From contig NZ_FOKC01000002.1 in NCBI RefSeq assembly GCF_900112035.1, forward strand, positions 62,001 through 126,000: 64,000 bases of DNA. The letters are read 5' to 3'. A model generated the notes under the pieces. That model was not told the origin of the DNA. It saw only the letters and a program-made list of their open reading frames with translations, and ran no database searches. The translations under genes were made by a program, and so were the position numbers. Below, piece by piece: positions 38,161 to 47,405 of this stretch. Source of the stretch: Nocardioides alpinus (GTDB lineage: Bacteria > Actinomycetota > Actinomycetes > Propionibacteriales > Nocardioidaceae). Within the stretch, counting starts at the first letter, position 1. Every line of letters begins with the position of its first letter.

Positions 38161-39641
38161 CCCTCCGGAGCCTTCATGAGCACGCGGTCCTGACCGGTCT
38201 GGACCGTGGTCCACCCCTGGGACTCCAGACCCAGTCTCAGGGCCGTGGTGTCGCTCAGGAGGGCGTAGTCCGCTCCGGTCCGCTCGACGAAGTCCTCCCA
38301 CCCGGGCTCCCCGCGCAACGCCTCGTGCCAGTCCGTCAGCCAGGCGACGGAGTACTGGTCCGACAGCCCGTCCCCGACGATCCTGAGGTCCGGGTACTTC
38401 CAGGCCAGGTAGCCGCCGTCCCCCAGCTGGTTGATGAGGACGTCGCCCTCCGCGATCGCGGAGAGGCGGGCGTCGTACGTGCTGGGGAAGTAGGACGACG
38501 GCGCGGCTGCTGAGGTCGGCACGAGGAGCGCCAGCGCGACGAGCGCGACACCGGCGCCGCCGAGGACCACCGCCTGCTCGACCGGCCGAGGCAGATGGGT
38601 CCGGGCACGGGGAGCAGCCGCTCCGATGGCTGCTGCGAAGAAGGGCATCACGAGGATCGCTCCCAGCGGAAGCGTTCGACCCATGTAGAGGAACAGGACC
38701 GCGCCGACAGCCACCAGGAGAACTGCCACCCACGACGAGCCGCCCCGCCGCGCCCAGCTCGCGCAGACGACGAACAGCATCAGGAGGACCGCCGCATAAG
38801 GGGGGAACGTGACCGACAGAGGCTGGTACTCCTGGACGTACTGGGCGACGCCCATGCTGGATCCGAGGGGATGGGCGAGCTGGTGGATGCCGTTGGGCGT
38901 GACGGCGACTGCTGCCAGGCACAGGCCCACCAGCAACACGTGCGGACGCGCCGAGCGCCGGTCGAGGCGTCGATCGAGGCGGAGGCCGACCAGCAGGACG
39001 ACCTGGAGGCCGGGGACCAGGAACCACAGGCCGTGCGCACAGGCCCACACCCCCGTGAGGACCGCGAGCCACCACCGCGGGCGCAGGTCCTGGCTCGTGC
39101 GGAGCAGCGCCCCGACGGTCACTGCCAGCAGGATGAAGCTGACCAGCTGGGGGCGGGCCGAGAGGCTGCCGATCATGCCGAAGAAGGTGAGTCCCGTGGC
39201 GACGACAGCTGCGCCGAACGGCGCGACCTGCCGGCTCAGCCGGAAGCACACGACGAAGAGCGCGACGAGGGCCAGTCCACGGAGCCACGCCACGCCTGGC
39301 AGGCCGAACGCGCTGTCGAAGCCGGCCATCAGCATCTGCGTGAGCCAGTCGCGCGAGTGCCAGTCCTCGGTGCCGAAGGGTGACATCGGGCCCGGGTGAC
39401 GCACCGAGGCACCATCGAGGTAGGCGTGACCCATCTCGAGGTGCCACCACACGTCGGGATCACCCAGCGGCGCCGCAGCGATGAACACCATCGTGAGCAG
39501 GATCAAGAACAAGGCCGCGGCCACGACGCCCAGGTACTGCTCCGCGCGTGTGGGTGCCGAGCGGTACGGCTCCGCGGCCAGCGGACCGGGATGGTCCAGG
39601 TCCGGCGCGTCCCGAAATGATGTGCCCACGCACGGGATCAT
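38157..39641 (-). CDS. Polytopic membrane protein, possibly glycosyltransferase-C-like
   Basis: A 494-residue protein with about 11 membrane helices. After helix 1, the loop GDPDVWWHLEMGHAYLDGA (D-x-D/W-W-H-L) is like the first extracytoplasmic loop of GT-C or dolichyl-mannosyltransferase-like proteins and is followed by GTEDWHSRDWLTQ. The C-terminal 110 residues are soluble (AEGDVLINQLGDGGYLAW, GLSDQYSVAWL). Conserved acidic pairs suggest a lipid-linked sugar substrate, but no family could be named securely. ATG 39641 has GGAG upstream. Confidence 0.7.
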   Translation of the reverse strand: MIPCVGTSFRDAPDLDHPGPLAAEPYRSAPTRAEQYLGVVAAALFLILLTMVFIAAAPLGDPDVWWHLEMGHAYLDGASVRHPGPMSPFGTEDWHSRDWLTQMLMAGFDSAFGLPGVAWLRGLALVALFVVCFRLSRQVAPFGAAVVATGLTFFGMIGSLSARPQLVSFILLAVTVGALLRTSQDLRPRWWLAVLTGVWACAHGLWFLVPGLQVVLLVGLRLDRRLDRRSARPHVLLVGLCLAAVAVTPNGIHQLAHPLGSSMGVAQYVQEYQPLSVTFPPYAAVLLMLFVVCASWARRGGSSWVAVLLVAVGAVLFLYMGRTLPLGAILVMPFFAAAIGAAAPRARTHLPRPVEQAVVLGGAGVALVALALLVPTSAAAPSSYFPSTYDARLSAIAEGDVLINQLGDGGYLAWKYPDLRIVGDGLSDQYSVAWLTDWHEALRGEPGWEDFVERTGADYALLSDTTALRLGLESQGWTTVQTGQDRVLMKAPEG

Positions 39642-39748
39642 CCCAACTCCTGCCGGTTTGCACCCGCATTTCCACTGATCCCGTCCACCGACGGCCCCTG
39701 GACACGGTCGCCCCTCAGGGCGCCGGCTGAGCCGCCAGTGCTGACGGC

Positions 39749-39754
39749 TACTGT
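39749..39754 (+). promoter_or_regulatory. -10 hexamer, leaderless start of TIGR00300-type gene
   Basis: TACTGT ends 6 nt before GTG 39761. Confidence 0.5.
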
Positions 39755-39760
39755 CGGCGC

Positions 39761-41002
39761 GTGGGGGCACGAGTAACGGTCCAGGTCACGGGACACCTGA
39801 TGGACAGCGGCATCCTGTCGCGGATCCTCGACGACATCCGCGACTACGGCGGCGACTACGTCATCGACACGTTCGACGTCGGGCACGAGGCCCACGATCC
39901 CAGCAGCGCAAGGATCACCGTCGAGTCCGACGACGATGCGTCCCTCCAGCGCCTCCTGATGCGCCTGCAGACCCGCGGGGTCAACCAGCTCGTCCCCGGC
40001 GAGGCCGTCACCGGCACCGCCGAGCTGGACGGCGTGCTGCCCGATGGCTTCTACTCCACGACCAACCTCCAGACGCGCGTGTGCATCGAGGGCACCTGGT
40101 ACGACGTGGAGAACCCCGAGATGGACTGCGGCCTCGTCGTGGGCTCGACATCCGATGGCGCCACCCGGGTCCGCACCGTGCCCATGTCGGACGTGACCGC
40201 CGGCATGCGGATCGTGGTGGGGGCCTCCGGGATCCAGGTGTCCGTCCCCTCGCCGAGGGGGTCTGCCGACTCGTTCGGCCGTGCCGACGACTCTGCGCCG
40301 TGGGAGAAGCCCCAGGCCGTGGTCGTGAGGCAGGTGGCGGACGGCATGCGCCAGGCCAAGGCAGACGGCAAGCGTCTGCTCTGGGTGGCCGGCCCCGGCG
40401 TGGTCCACACCGGAGCAGCCCCAGCCCTGGTCTCCCTGATCGCGTGCGGCTTCGTCGACATCCTCTTCGCCGGCAACGCCCTGGCCACGCACGACATCGA
40501 GGCCTCGCTGTACGGCGCCAGCCTGGGCGTCGACCTGAGCATGGCGCACGGCGTCGAGCACGGCCACGAGCACCACGTGCGCGCCCTCAACACGGTCCGC
40601 AAGTCGGGCTCCATCGCCGCTGCTGTCGCCGACGGGGTCGTGACCAGCGGCATCATGCACGCGCTCGTCACCCACGAGAAGCGCTTCGTGCTGGTCGGCT
40701 CCGTGCGCGACGACGGGCCGCTCCCGGACGTCTACACCGACGTGCTGGAGGGCCAGCGCGCGATGCGCGCCGAGATCCGGGACGTCGGCTACTGCCTGAT
40801 GATGGCCACCCAGCTCAACTCGGTCGCGACGGCCAACATCCTGCCCGCGACCGTGCCGCTCGTCTGCGTGGACATCAACCCGACCACGGTCACCAAGATC
40901 GCCGACCGCGGCTCCAACCAGGGCCGCGGCATCGTCACCGACGTCGGACTCTTCCTCGAGCAGCTCGCGCTGGAGCTCGTGCCGGACTACCGCCGGACCT
41001 GA
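39761..41002 (+). CDS. TIGR00300-family protein, archaeal-type ornithine cyclodeaminase homologue
   Basis: A 413-residue protein. Residues 1-100 are the conserved region shared with plant LOR/SDH (VTVQVTGHLMDSGILSRILDDI), and 150-413 is the Rossmann-like TIGR00300 domain (VAGPGVVHTGAAPALVSLI, DILFAGNALATHDIEASLYGASLGVDL). Archaeal relatives convert ornithine to proline and ammonia with bound NAD; cyanobacterial relatives are fused to arginine dihydrolase. A dedicated arginine or ornithine gene is not adjacent, so the physiological role here is inferred only. Confidence 0.82.
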   Translation: MGARVTVQVTGHLMDSGILSRILDDIRDYGGDYVIDTFDVGHEAHDPSSARITVESDDDASLQRLLMRLQTRGVNQLVPGEAVTGTAELDGVLPDGFYSTTNLQTRVCIEGTWYDVENPEMDCGLVVGSTSDGATRVRTVPMSDVTAGMRIVVGASGIQVSVPSPRGSADSFGRADDSAPWEKPQAVVVRQVADGMRQAKADGKRLLWVAGPGVVHTGAAPALVSLIACGFVDILFAGNALATHDIEASLYGASLGVDLSMAHGVEHGHEHHVRALNTVRKSGSIAAAVADGVVTSGIMHALVTHEKRFVLVGSVRDDGPLPDVYTDVLEGQRAMRAEIRDVGYCLMMATQLNSVATANILPATVPLVCVDINPTTVTKIADRGSNQGRGIVTDVGLFLEQLALELVPDYRRT

Positions 41003-41097
41003 CGTTTCGCCCACGGAATCGGCCACGAATGACTAGCCTCGCTCGGGCGAGTGTCCGGGCCCTCTCAGAGCCCGCTCGCGAGAAACCGGGATGGGGC

Positions 41098-42492
41098 ATG
41101 ACAAGCGAGCTCGACAAGGCCACGCAGTCCGACGTGGACGTCGAGCCCGCACGTCGGGCGACGCTGCTGTTCGTCCGCATGTGGGCGATCGCGCACATCC
41201 TCCATCTCCTGATCGCCGAGCGGAACGCGCTGGACACGCCCTGGAACATCTCGGTCGTCGCGCTCGCCCTCGTCGTGCTGCTCCGGCCGGAGTCGGGCCG
41301 CCTCTTCGCCGCGCTCCTCGTCGCGCAGCTCGTCGAGCACACGATCGAGATGCCGTTCAGCCCCGACCACTGGGCGCTCGTGGCGCTGGTCAACCTGACG
41401 ATCCTGCTCACCATGGTCGCCGGTCGGTCCACGTCCCTGCACCGGCTCCCTCAGGCGTTCCCGGCCATCAGGGTCATCCTCCTGATCGCCTACGGTGCTG
41501 CCGCCCTGTCGAAGTGGAACGTCACGTTCCTCGATCCGGTGACCAGCTGCGCGAACGCCATCGCGGGGATCATCTCCTTCGGCCTCACCGCCCCGTTGGC
41601 CGAGAGCCACCTCTTCAACTACGGGACGGTCGTCACCGAGAGCATGATCTTCCTGCTCCTCGCGATTCCCCGTACGCGCTCCGGCGGTGTGCTGCTCGGT
41701 CTGGCTTTTCACTTCTCCCTCAGCGCGAGCCCGATCATCGCTGTCGGCGACTACACGTCCACGGTCTACGCGCTGTTCTTCCTCTTCCTCCGCCCCGAGG
41801 TCGTCGGAGGGGTCCTGGACCGAACCTCGTCGTGGGCGAGGCGGTCGGCTGTCGTGCGTGACGCGCGTCGTCGGCCCCCCGTCACGGTTGCCATCGCCTT
41901 CGTCTTCCTCGGCTTCGGAGGACACTTCCTCGGGCCCGTGCCGGTCGCCACGCTCTACGTCCTGGAGCAGTTCTACTTCGTTCCCCTCCTCGTGGCCACC
42001 GCCCTGGCGGTGCGCGACCAGCGAGCCAGCGGTCGTCCGCGAGCCCGGCTCGGTCGCGTCCAGCTGCTTCACCTACCCGTCCTGCTGCTTGCGCTCGTCT
42101 GGGCGTTGAACCCCTACCTCGGCCTGCGCACCACTGGCGTGAACACGATGTTCTCCAACCTGCGCACGGAGTCCCCGAACCCCAACCACCTGTTCATGCC
42201 GTCATGGCGGCTGACGGACTGGCAGGACGACATGGTGACCCTGCTGTCCTCGACGGACGCCGAGCTCCAGGCGGGGGCGGACAACGACCTCGCCGTCCCT
42301 CTCGTCGCGTTGCGCCGGATCGCCATGGACCGCCCGGGGTTCGAGGTCACCGGCGTCCTGCACGGCGAGACGATCGTCTTCGGCCCCGAGGAGGGCCAGA
42401 GAGAGCTGGAGCCACTTCCTGCGTGGCAGTACCGGCTATTCCTCCTGCGGCCCGTCCCCACCACTGACGCGCCGTTCTGCCCCCAGGGCTGA
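41098..42492 (+). CDS. HTTM-like polytopic membrane protein
   Basis: A 464-residue protein with about 9-10 membrane helices resembling HTTM (horizontally transferred transmembrane, vitamin-K-dependent carboxylase-like) proteins: IAYGAAALSKWNVTFLDP with the lysine-tryptophan motif, LLGLAFHFSLSAS, and NTMFSNLRTESPNPNHLFMPSW. The C terminus is a soluble strand-rich tail. TAGCCT at 41034-41039 may be its -10, giving a leader of about 50 nt. Its last 57 bases overlap the ROK kinase gene on the other strand. Confidence 0.72.
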   Translation: MTSELDKATQSDVDVEPARRATLLFVRMWAIAHILHLLIAERNALDTPWNISVVALALVVLLRPESGRLFAALLVAQLVEHTIEMPFSPDHWALVALVNLTILLTMVAGRSTSLHRLPQAFPAIRVILLIAYGAAALSKWNVTFLDPVTSCANAIAGIISFGLTAPLAESHLFNYGTVVTESMIFLLLAIPRTRSGGVLLGLAFHFSLSASPIIAVGDYTSTVYALFFLFLRPEVVGGVLDRTSSWARRSAVVRDARRRPPVTVAIAFVFLGFGGHFLGPVPVATLYVLEQFYFVPLLVATALAVRDQRASGRPRARLGRVQLLHLPVLLLALVWALNPYLGLRTTGVNTMFSNLRTESPNPNHLFMPSWRLTDWQDDMVTLLSSTDAELQAGADNDLAVPLVALRRIAMDRPGFEVTGVLHGETIVFGPEEGQRELEPLPAWQYRLFLLRPVPTTDAPFCPQG

Positions 42493-43440
42493 CGTCACCA
42501 GCAGCGCCGCGCCGATCATCCCGGCCTGCGGCCCCAGCTGCGCCGCGACCAGGTCGGGCACGACCCGATGGGCGGCGCCGACGAGGGTGCGTTGCAGTGC
42601 CGCTCGGGCCGGCTCCAGCAACCGGTCACCGGCGGCCGAGACGCCACCGCCGATGACCACCACCTCGGGGTCGAGCGCGGCGACGAGGTTGGCCGTGCCG
42701 ACCCCGAGCCAGTCCCCCACCGACGCGAACGCGCGACGCGCGACCAGGTCGCCCTGCTCGGCTGCTGCCGTGACCATGGGCCCGGTGACGCGATCCGGGT
42801 GTCCGCCGGTCATCTCCTCCAGCACAGACGGTTGTTCGCCCATCAGGGTCCGGGCGTTGCGGACCAGGGCGTTGCCGGACGAGTACTGCTCCCAGCACCC
42901 GCGACGCCCGCACTCGCAGGACTGGCCGTCCGGCACGACCTGCATGTGCCCGAACTCACCGGCCATCCCGTTGGCGCCGCGCAGCACGTGCCCCTCGAGC
43001 AGGACCGCGCCGCCGATGCCGGTGCCCATCGTGATCATGAGTGCCGAGATCGTGCCCCGTGCCGCGCCGTGGTGTGCCTCGGCGCGTGCCGCGCAGTTGG
43101 CGTCGTTGTCGAGCGCAACGGGGCATCCCAGTCGCTCCTGCAGCAGGTCGCGCAGGGGCTCCCCCTGCCACGGCAGGTGCGGAGCGAACATCACCCGCTC
43201 GCCCCGGGAGTCGACGAAGCCGGCAGCCGCCACGCCGACACCCGACAGCGCCTGTCCGGCGGCGGACTCGAGGATCGCCTCCACCAGGGCGTCCTCCACC
43301 TGGGCCGTCACCACTCGTCGGCCGGGGGTGGTCCGGAGCGCGGTGCTGGACACCTGTCCGGCCTCGTCGACCACCCCGGCCAGGACCTTGGTGCCGCCGA
43401 TGTCGACGCCCACCACGACGCCGGGCAGGTCGGCGCTCAC
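42436..43440 (-). CDS. glk: ROK-family glucokinase
   Basis: A 334-residue sugar kinase, probably the main glucokinase as in Streptomyces GlkA. VVGVDIGGTKVLAGVVD is the ATP phosphate-1 loop, ALDNDANCAARAEAHHG contains the catalytic aspartate, EFGHMQVVPDG gives the substrate and metal-binding His/Glu, and CECGRRGCWEQYSSG is the ROK zinc motif. VVIGGGVSAAGD follows. GTG 43440 overlaps the DUF5304 stop (GTGA). Last gene of the SRPBCC-ArsA-DUF5304-ROK operon. Confidence 0.9.
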   Translation of the reverse strand: MSADLPGVVVGVDIGGTKVLAGVVDEAGQVSSTALRTTPGRRVVTAQVEDALVEAILESAAGQALSGVGVAAAGFVDSRGERVMFAPHLPWQGEPLRDLLQERLGCPVALDNDANCAARAEAHHGAARGTISALMITMGTGIGGAVLLEGHVLRGANGMAGEFGHMQVVPDGQSCECGRRGCWEQYSSGNALVRNARTLMGEQPSVLEEMTGGHPDRVTGPMVTAAAEQGDLVARRAFASVGDWLGVGTANLVAALDPEVVVIGGGVSAAGDRLLEPARAALQRTLVGAAHRVVPDLVAAQLGPQAGMIGAALLVTSALGAERRVSGGDGPQEE

Positions 43441-43820
43441 TCGTCCTCGGGCCAGTCGTCGCCGAGGTCGATGTGCTCGACGCCGCCCCGGTCCTCGCGC
43501 TGCGTCGGGGTCGCCATGACCGCCGCGGCGGCCTGCGCCAGCGACGTCATGGCGGTGGCCAGGTGCGCCTTGACCTCAGGGCTGAGCTGGCGGACCGCGT
43601 GGACCGTCCGGCAGACAGGGCAGACCGTGCACTCGGTCGACCCGGTCGCCAGGTGCTCGTTCAGGTCGTGCGCCGACGCCGCGGCGTGGGCCGCGAACCC
43701 GGACAGACCGTCGCTGGCCTCGCCGGCGTGCTCGCGTGCCCAGCCCGAGAGTGCGCCGAGGAGCTTGGCCGCCTCGTCGCCGAGCGAGCCGACGTCGTGG
43801 GCGTCACCTGCGTCGCTCAC
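43437..43820 (-). CDS. DUF5304-like small protein
   Basis: A 127-residue protein with Ala-rich helices and a central CTVCPVCRTVHAVRQLSPEV, where two C-x2-C pairs may hold zinc, followed by an acidic tail. Homologues lie next to glucokinase genes in Streptomyces. Function unknown. GTGA overlaps at both ends show it is coupled to the ArsA-like and glucokinase genes. Confidence 0.75.
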   Translation of the reverse strand: MSDAGDAHDVGSLGDEAAKLLGALSGWAREHAGEASDGLSGFAAHAAASAHDLNEHLATGSTECTVCPVCRTVHAVRQLSPEVKAHLATAMTSLAQAAAAVMATPTQREDRGGVEHIDLGDDWPEDE

Positions 43821-45022
43821 GTCGTCTCCTCGTCAGCCGTGTCGGTCGTGGGTTCGGTGGAAGGGTCGGAGAACCTGACCTGCAGCTCCCCGTCGTGCAC
43901 GCGGGCTCCCGCCACGCGGTGACGTGCCAGCCCGGAGGGCAGCGTCACGAGGCGACGATACGACGCGACCGACACCACGAGCTCGTCGCCCTTGCGCGCC
44001 AGGCGTACGTCGTCCTGGTCCGCCAGCGGCAGGGGCAGCGACAGCACGTGGCCGCTCGTCGTGGCCTGCACGCTCATCGGCGGGCGGGCGGGGCCGGGGG
44101 CCAGCGGGTCGACATCGGCGTACACCGTCCGCGCCAGGTCGAGCAGCTCCTCGTGACCGACCGGTTCGGAGGCGCGGTAGACCGACGTCCGCAGGTCCAG
44201 CCCCGCGAAGGAGTCAGCGGCGTCCGCCAGGACACGCGTCTGCGCCTCGACCCACGTCGTACGCCACGCGTCGGCGCCACCGTCCGGGAAGACCCGGTTC
44301 ACGATCGCCGCGTCCACGGTGTAGCCGAAGAGCGTGAGGAAGGTGTAGGCCCGTCGTGCCTCCGCCAGCACCACCGACTCGGGCGTGAGCACGAGTCGGA
44401 CCGAGGTCTCGGGTCCGGTCAGCACGGTCCGTACGTCGTCGAGCTCGGCATGCAGCCGCTCGATGGCGTCGAACACCGAGTCGTCCGGCATCGGCACCCC
44501 TGCGGCCCTCGTGAGCACCGGCTTGAGTGCCTTCACCACCCGGCGTTCCATCGGCAGGACGCGCGTCATGTACCACCCGAGGGCCTCGGGCAGGGCGAGC
44601 AGCCGCAGCGTCTCGGCGGTGGGCGCGCAGTCGACGACGAGCACGTCCCACTCCCCCGACCTCGCCTGGGCGCGGACCTCGAGGAGGGCGAGCACCTCCT
44701 CCGCGCCGGGGATGACGGTGAGCTCCTCGGCGGTGACGGGGTCGATCCCGGCGACGTCGAGCACGCTCATCAGGTAGCCCTGGATGTCGCGCCACGAGCG
44801 CTCGAAGCGCTCCTGGGCATCCACGTGCTGGACCCACAGGTTCGACGCCACCTCGCTGGGCTCGCCGGTGGCCGGCACGTCGAGCGCGTCGGCCAGGGAG
44901 TGCGCCGCGTCGGTGGAGAGGACCAGGGTGCGGTGGCCGGCTGCGGCGCTGGCACAGGCCGTCGCCGCAGCGAGCGTGGACTTGCCGACGCCGCCCTTGC
45001 CGGTGAAGAGGAGGATCCGCAT
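43817..45022 (-). CDS. ArsA/Get3-family ATPase
   Basis: A 401-residue P-loop ATPase: deviant Walker A GKGGVGKST at residues 8-16, switch I STDAAHSLAD, switch II VDCAPTAETLRLL, and a C-terminal ArsA/HSP20-like beta domain (VLSLPLPLADQDDVRLARKGDELVVSV). No arsenite cysteines are evident and there are no ars genes nearby, so arsenical transport is unlikely; a membrane-protein or lipid-related chaperone role is more plausible. Equivalent in position to Rv2184c. Confidence 0.87.
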   Translation of the reverse strand: MRILLFTGKGGVGKSTLAAATACASAAAGHRTLVLSTDAAHSLADALDVPATGEPSEVASNLWVQHVDAQERFERSWRDIQGYLMSVLDVAGIDPVTAEELTVIPGAEEVLALLEVRAQARSGEWDVLVVDCAPTAETLRLLALPEALGWYMTRVLPMERRVVKALKPVLTRAAGVPMPDDSVFDAIERLHAELDDVRTVLTGPETSVRLVLTPESVVLAEARRAYTFLTLFGYTVDAAIVNRVFPDGGADAWRTTWVEAQTRVLADAADSFAGLDLRTSVYRASEPVGHEELLDLARTVYADVDPLAPGPARPPMSVQATTSGHVLSLPLPLADQDDVRLARKGDELVVSVASYRRLVTLPSGLARHRVAGARVHDGELQVRFSDPSTEPTTDTADEETT

Positions 45023-45036
45023 CCCGGACCCGGACG

Positions 45037-45474
45037 TCAGAGCGACTCGACGCGCTTCTTGAGACCCTTCAGCGCGGTGTCGATGAGGATCTTCTCGCCC
45101 TTGCGCTTGAGCATGCCGATGAGCGGGATGCTCACGTCGAGGGCGAGGCGATAGGTCACCTCGGTGCTGCCGTCGCCCCGGTCCACCAAGGTGTACGCCC
45201 CGTCGAGCATGCGGAGCATGTTGCCCTCGACGAGGGTCCAGGTGACCTCACGGTCGCCGTCCCAGTCGTAGGCCAGCGTGTACTCGTCCTTGATCGGCGA
45301 GACGTCGAGCGCGAAGTAGACCTGGTCGGCCCGGCCGCCGGATCCGGCCGCGGTGACCTCCGCCTTCTGCACTCCCTTGGCCCACTCGGGGTAGGACTCG
45401 AAGTCGGCGATGACGGCCATGACATCGGCCGGCGGGGCGTCGATCGTGATCGACGAGGAGGTCTGTTCGGCCAT
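45037..45474 (-). CDS. SRPBCC (polyketide cyclase/START-like) protein
   Basis: A 145-residue lipid- or ligand-binding fold protein: ITIDAPPADVMAVIADFESYPEWAKGV at the N terminus, YDWDGDREVTWTLVEGNML and STEVTYRLALDVSIPLIGML are the standard strands, with a C-terminal helix closing the pocket. Equivalent in position to Rv2185c (TB16.3). First gene of the operon, 14 nt before the ArsA-like start. ATG 45474 is set by the -10 hexamer. Confidence 0.88.
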   Translation of the reverse strand: MAEQTSSSITIDAPPADVMAVIADFESYPEWAKGVQKAEVTAAGSGGRADQVYFALDVSPIKDEYTLAYDWDGDREVTWTLVEGNMLRMLDGAYTLVDRGDGSTEVTYRLALDVSIPLIGMLKRKGEKILIDTALKGLKKRVESL

Positions 45475-45481
45475 GCGCCGG

Positions 45482-45487
45482 AGCCTA
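45482..45487 (-). promoter_or_regulatory. -10 hexamer, leaderless start of SRPBCC-ArsA-DUF5304-glk operon
   Basis: TAGGCT on the minus strand ends 7 nt before ATG 45474. Confidence 0.6.
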
Positions 45488-45569
45488 GCCCACCGACCCG
45501 GGCGTGCCCGGTGCCCGGACCCGAGCGATAACGTGCGCCATGCAGTGACCACGAGCAGGAGGTTCCACC

Positions 45570-47366
45570 GTGCGCGAGTTCTCGACGCCGCTCTCGATCG
45601 CCGTCCCCACCACCGGGAACCTCACCGACGACGTCGTCGACAACGCCCGTGAGGCCGGCTCCACCGCCGTCTTCAGCCGCCGCACGCCGGACGGCTGGGT
45701 GGACGTCACAGCCGCGGAGTTCCACGACCAGGTGCGCGCTGTCGCCAAGGGCCTGATCGCGGCCGGCGTCGCAACCGGCGACCGCGTCGCGCTGTTGTCC
45801 AAGACGCGCTACGAGTGGACCCTCTTCGACTACGCGATCTGGTTCGCCGGCGCCGTGACCGTGCCGATCTACGAGACCTCGTCGGCCGAGCAGATCGGCT
45901 GGATCCTCCAGGACTCGGATGCGCGCGCGGTCGTGGCCGAGGGTGCGGACCACCTGGCCCGGGTGCGGGAGGCTCGGGAGTCCGGTGACCTTGCCGAGCT
46001 CCAGCACGTGTGGTCGATCCAGGACAACGCCGTCGACGTGCTCGGCCGCCTCGGGTCCGACATCTCCGACGCCGTCCTCGAGGAGCGGCGTACGACGGCG
46101 ACGCCCCTGGACCTCGCCACCCTCATCTACACGAGCGGCACCACCGGCAAGCCCAAGGGCTGCATGCTGACCCACGGCAACTTCATGTTCGAGCTCGGCG
46201 TCGCCGTGGACGAGCTCAGCGAGCTCTTCGACACCGAGGGCGCCTCGACGCTCCTCTTCCTGCCGCTCGCGCACGTCTTCGCCCGGATCATCCAGGTCGG
46301 CGCGGTGAAGAGCCGTACGAAGATGGGGCACAGCGCCGACATCAAGAACCTCGTCGCCGACCTCGGCGAGTTCAGGCCGACGTTCATCCTCGCCGTCCCG
46401 CGCGTCTTCGAGAAGGTCTTCAACACCGCCTCGCAGCGTGCCACCGCCGACGGCCGCGGCACGATCTTCGACCGCGCGGCCGACGTGGCGATCGCCTGGT
46501 CGCGGGCGCTCGACGGCAAGCGCGTGCCGGTGCGGCTGCGCGCCCAGCACGCCCTCTTCGACAGGCTCGTCTACGGCAAGCTGCGCCAGGCCCTCGGCGG
46601 GTCCTGTGCCTACGCCATCTCCGGCGGCGCTCCCCTGGGCGAGCGGCTCGGCCACTTCTACCGCGGGATCGGCCTCAAGGTGCTCGAGGGCTACGGCCTC
46701 ACCGAGACCACGGCCGCCCTCACCGTCAACCTCCCCGACGCGCAGAAGGTCGGGACCGTGGGGCGCCCGCTGCCGGGCACGAGCGTGCGCGTGGGTGACG
46801 ACGGCGAGCTGCTCTTCCGAGGTGGACAGGTCTTCGCGGGCTACTGGGCCAACGAGGCCGCGACCAGCGAGGCGCTGGACCGCGACGGCTGGTTCCACAC
46901 CGGCGACGTCGGCGAGGTCGACGACGAGGGCTTCGTCCGGATCACCGGACGCAAGAAGGAGATCATCGTGACGGCCGGAGGCAAGAACGTCGCTCCGGCC
47001 GTGCTCGAGGACCGCCTGCGGGCCCACGCCCTCGTCGACCAGTGCCTCGTCGTCGGCGACGGGCAGCCCTTCATCGGCGCCCTCGTGACGATCGACCGCG
47101 ACACCTTCCCCGCCTGGGCCGAGCAGCACGGCAAGTCCTCCCACGTCGCCGACCTCCTGGAGGACCCGGACCTCGTGGCGGCCGTCCAAGGGGCTGTCGA
47201 CGACGCCAACAAGGCCGTGTCCAAGGCGGAGGCGATCCGCAAGTTCACCATCCTTCCCGGCGAGTGGACCGAGGAGGGTGGGCAGCTCACCCCGAGCCTC
47301 AAGCTCAAGCGCAACGTGGTGGTCCGCGAGGCCCGCGGCGAGATCGAGGCGCTCTACCTCGGCTGA
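45570..47366 (+). CDS. fadD15: Long-chain fatty acid-CoA ligase (FadD15-like)
   Basis: Activates fatty acids to acyl-CoA through an acyl-adenylate. The 598-residue ANL enzyme shows the P-loop LIYTSGTTGKPKGCMLTHGN, the LEGYGLTETTAALTVN motif A5, DGWFHTGDVGEVDDEGFVRITGRKKE (A7-A8 hinge) and the catalytic lysine near SLKLKRNVV at the C terminus. GTG 45570 has CAGGAGG upstream. Divergent from the SRPBCC operon, and immediately upstream of the Tad island control region. Confidence 0.93.
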   Translation: MREFSTPLSIAVPTTGNLTDDVVDNAREAGSTAVFSRRTPDGWVDVTAAEFHDQVRAVAKGLIAAGVATGDRVALLSKTRYEWTLFDYAIWFAGAVTVPIYETSSAEQIGWILQDSDARAVVAEGADHLARVREARESGDLAELQHVWSIQDNAVDVLGRLGSDISDAVLEERRTTATPLDLATLIYTSGTTGKPKGCMLTHGNFMFELGVAVDELSELFDTEGASTLLFLPLAHVFARIIQVGAVKSRTKMGHSADIKNLVADLGEFRPTFILAVPRVFEKVFNTASQRATADGRGTIFDRAADVAIAWSRALDGKRVPVRLRAQHALFDRLVYGKLRQALGGSCAYAISGGAPLGERLGHFYRGIGLKVLEGYGLTETTAALTVNLPDAQKVGTVGRPLPGTSVRVGDDGELLFRGGQVFAGYWANEAATSEALDRDGWFHTGDVGEVDDEGFVRITGRKKEIIVTAGGKNVAPAVLEDRLRAHALVDQCLVVGDGQPFIGALVTIDRDTFPAWAEQHGKSSHVADLLEDPDLVAAVQGAVDDANKAVSKAEAIRKFTILPGEWTEEGGQLTPSLKLKRNVVVREARGEIEALYLG

Positions 47367-47405
47367 CGCGTGTCGCTGCGCGGTGGTGCTGGCCGAACCA
47401 TGCCG

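Noticed and set aside
41031..41036. GACTAG near the HTTM-like gene, and another at about 61488, as Tad regulator sites
   Set aside because: Single half sites without the inverted TAGTC partner; the first overlaps a normal -10 hexamer.
43817..45022. Arsenite efflux ATPase
   Set aside because: No arsenite-binding cysteines seen and no arsB/arsR neighbours; the operon context is that of Rv2184c.
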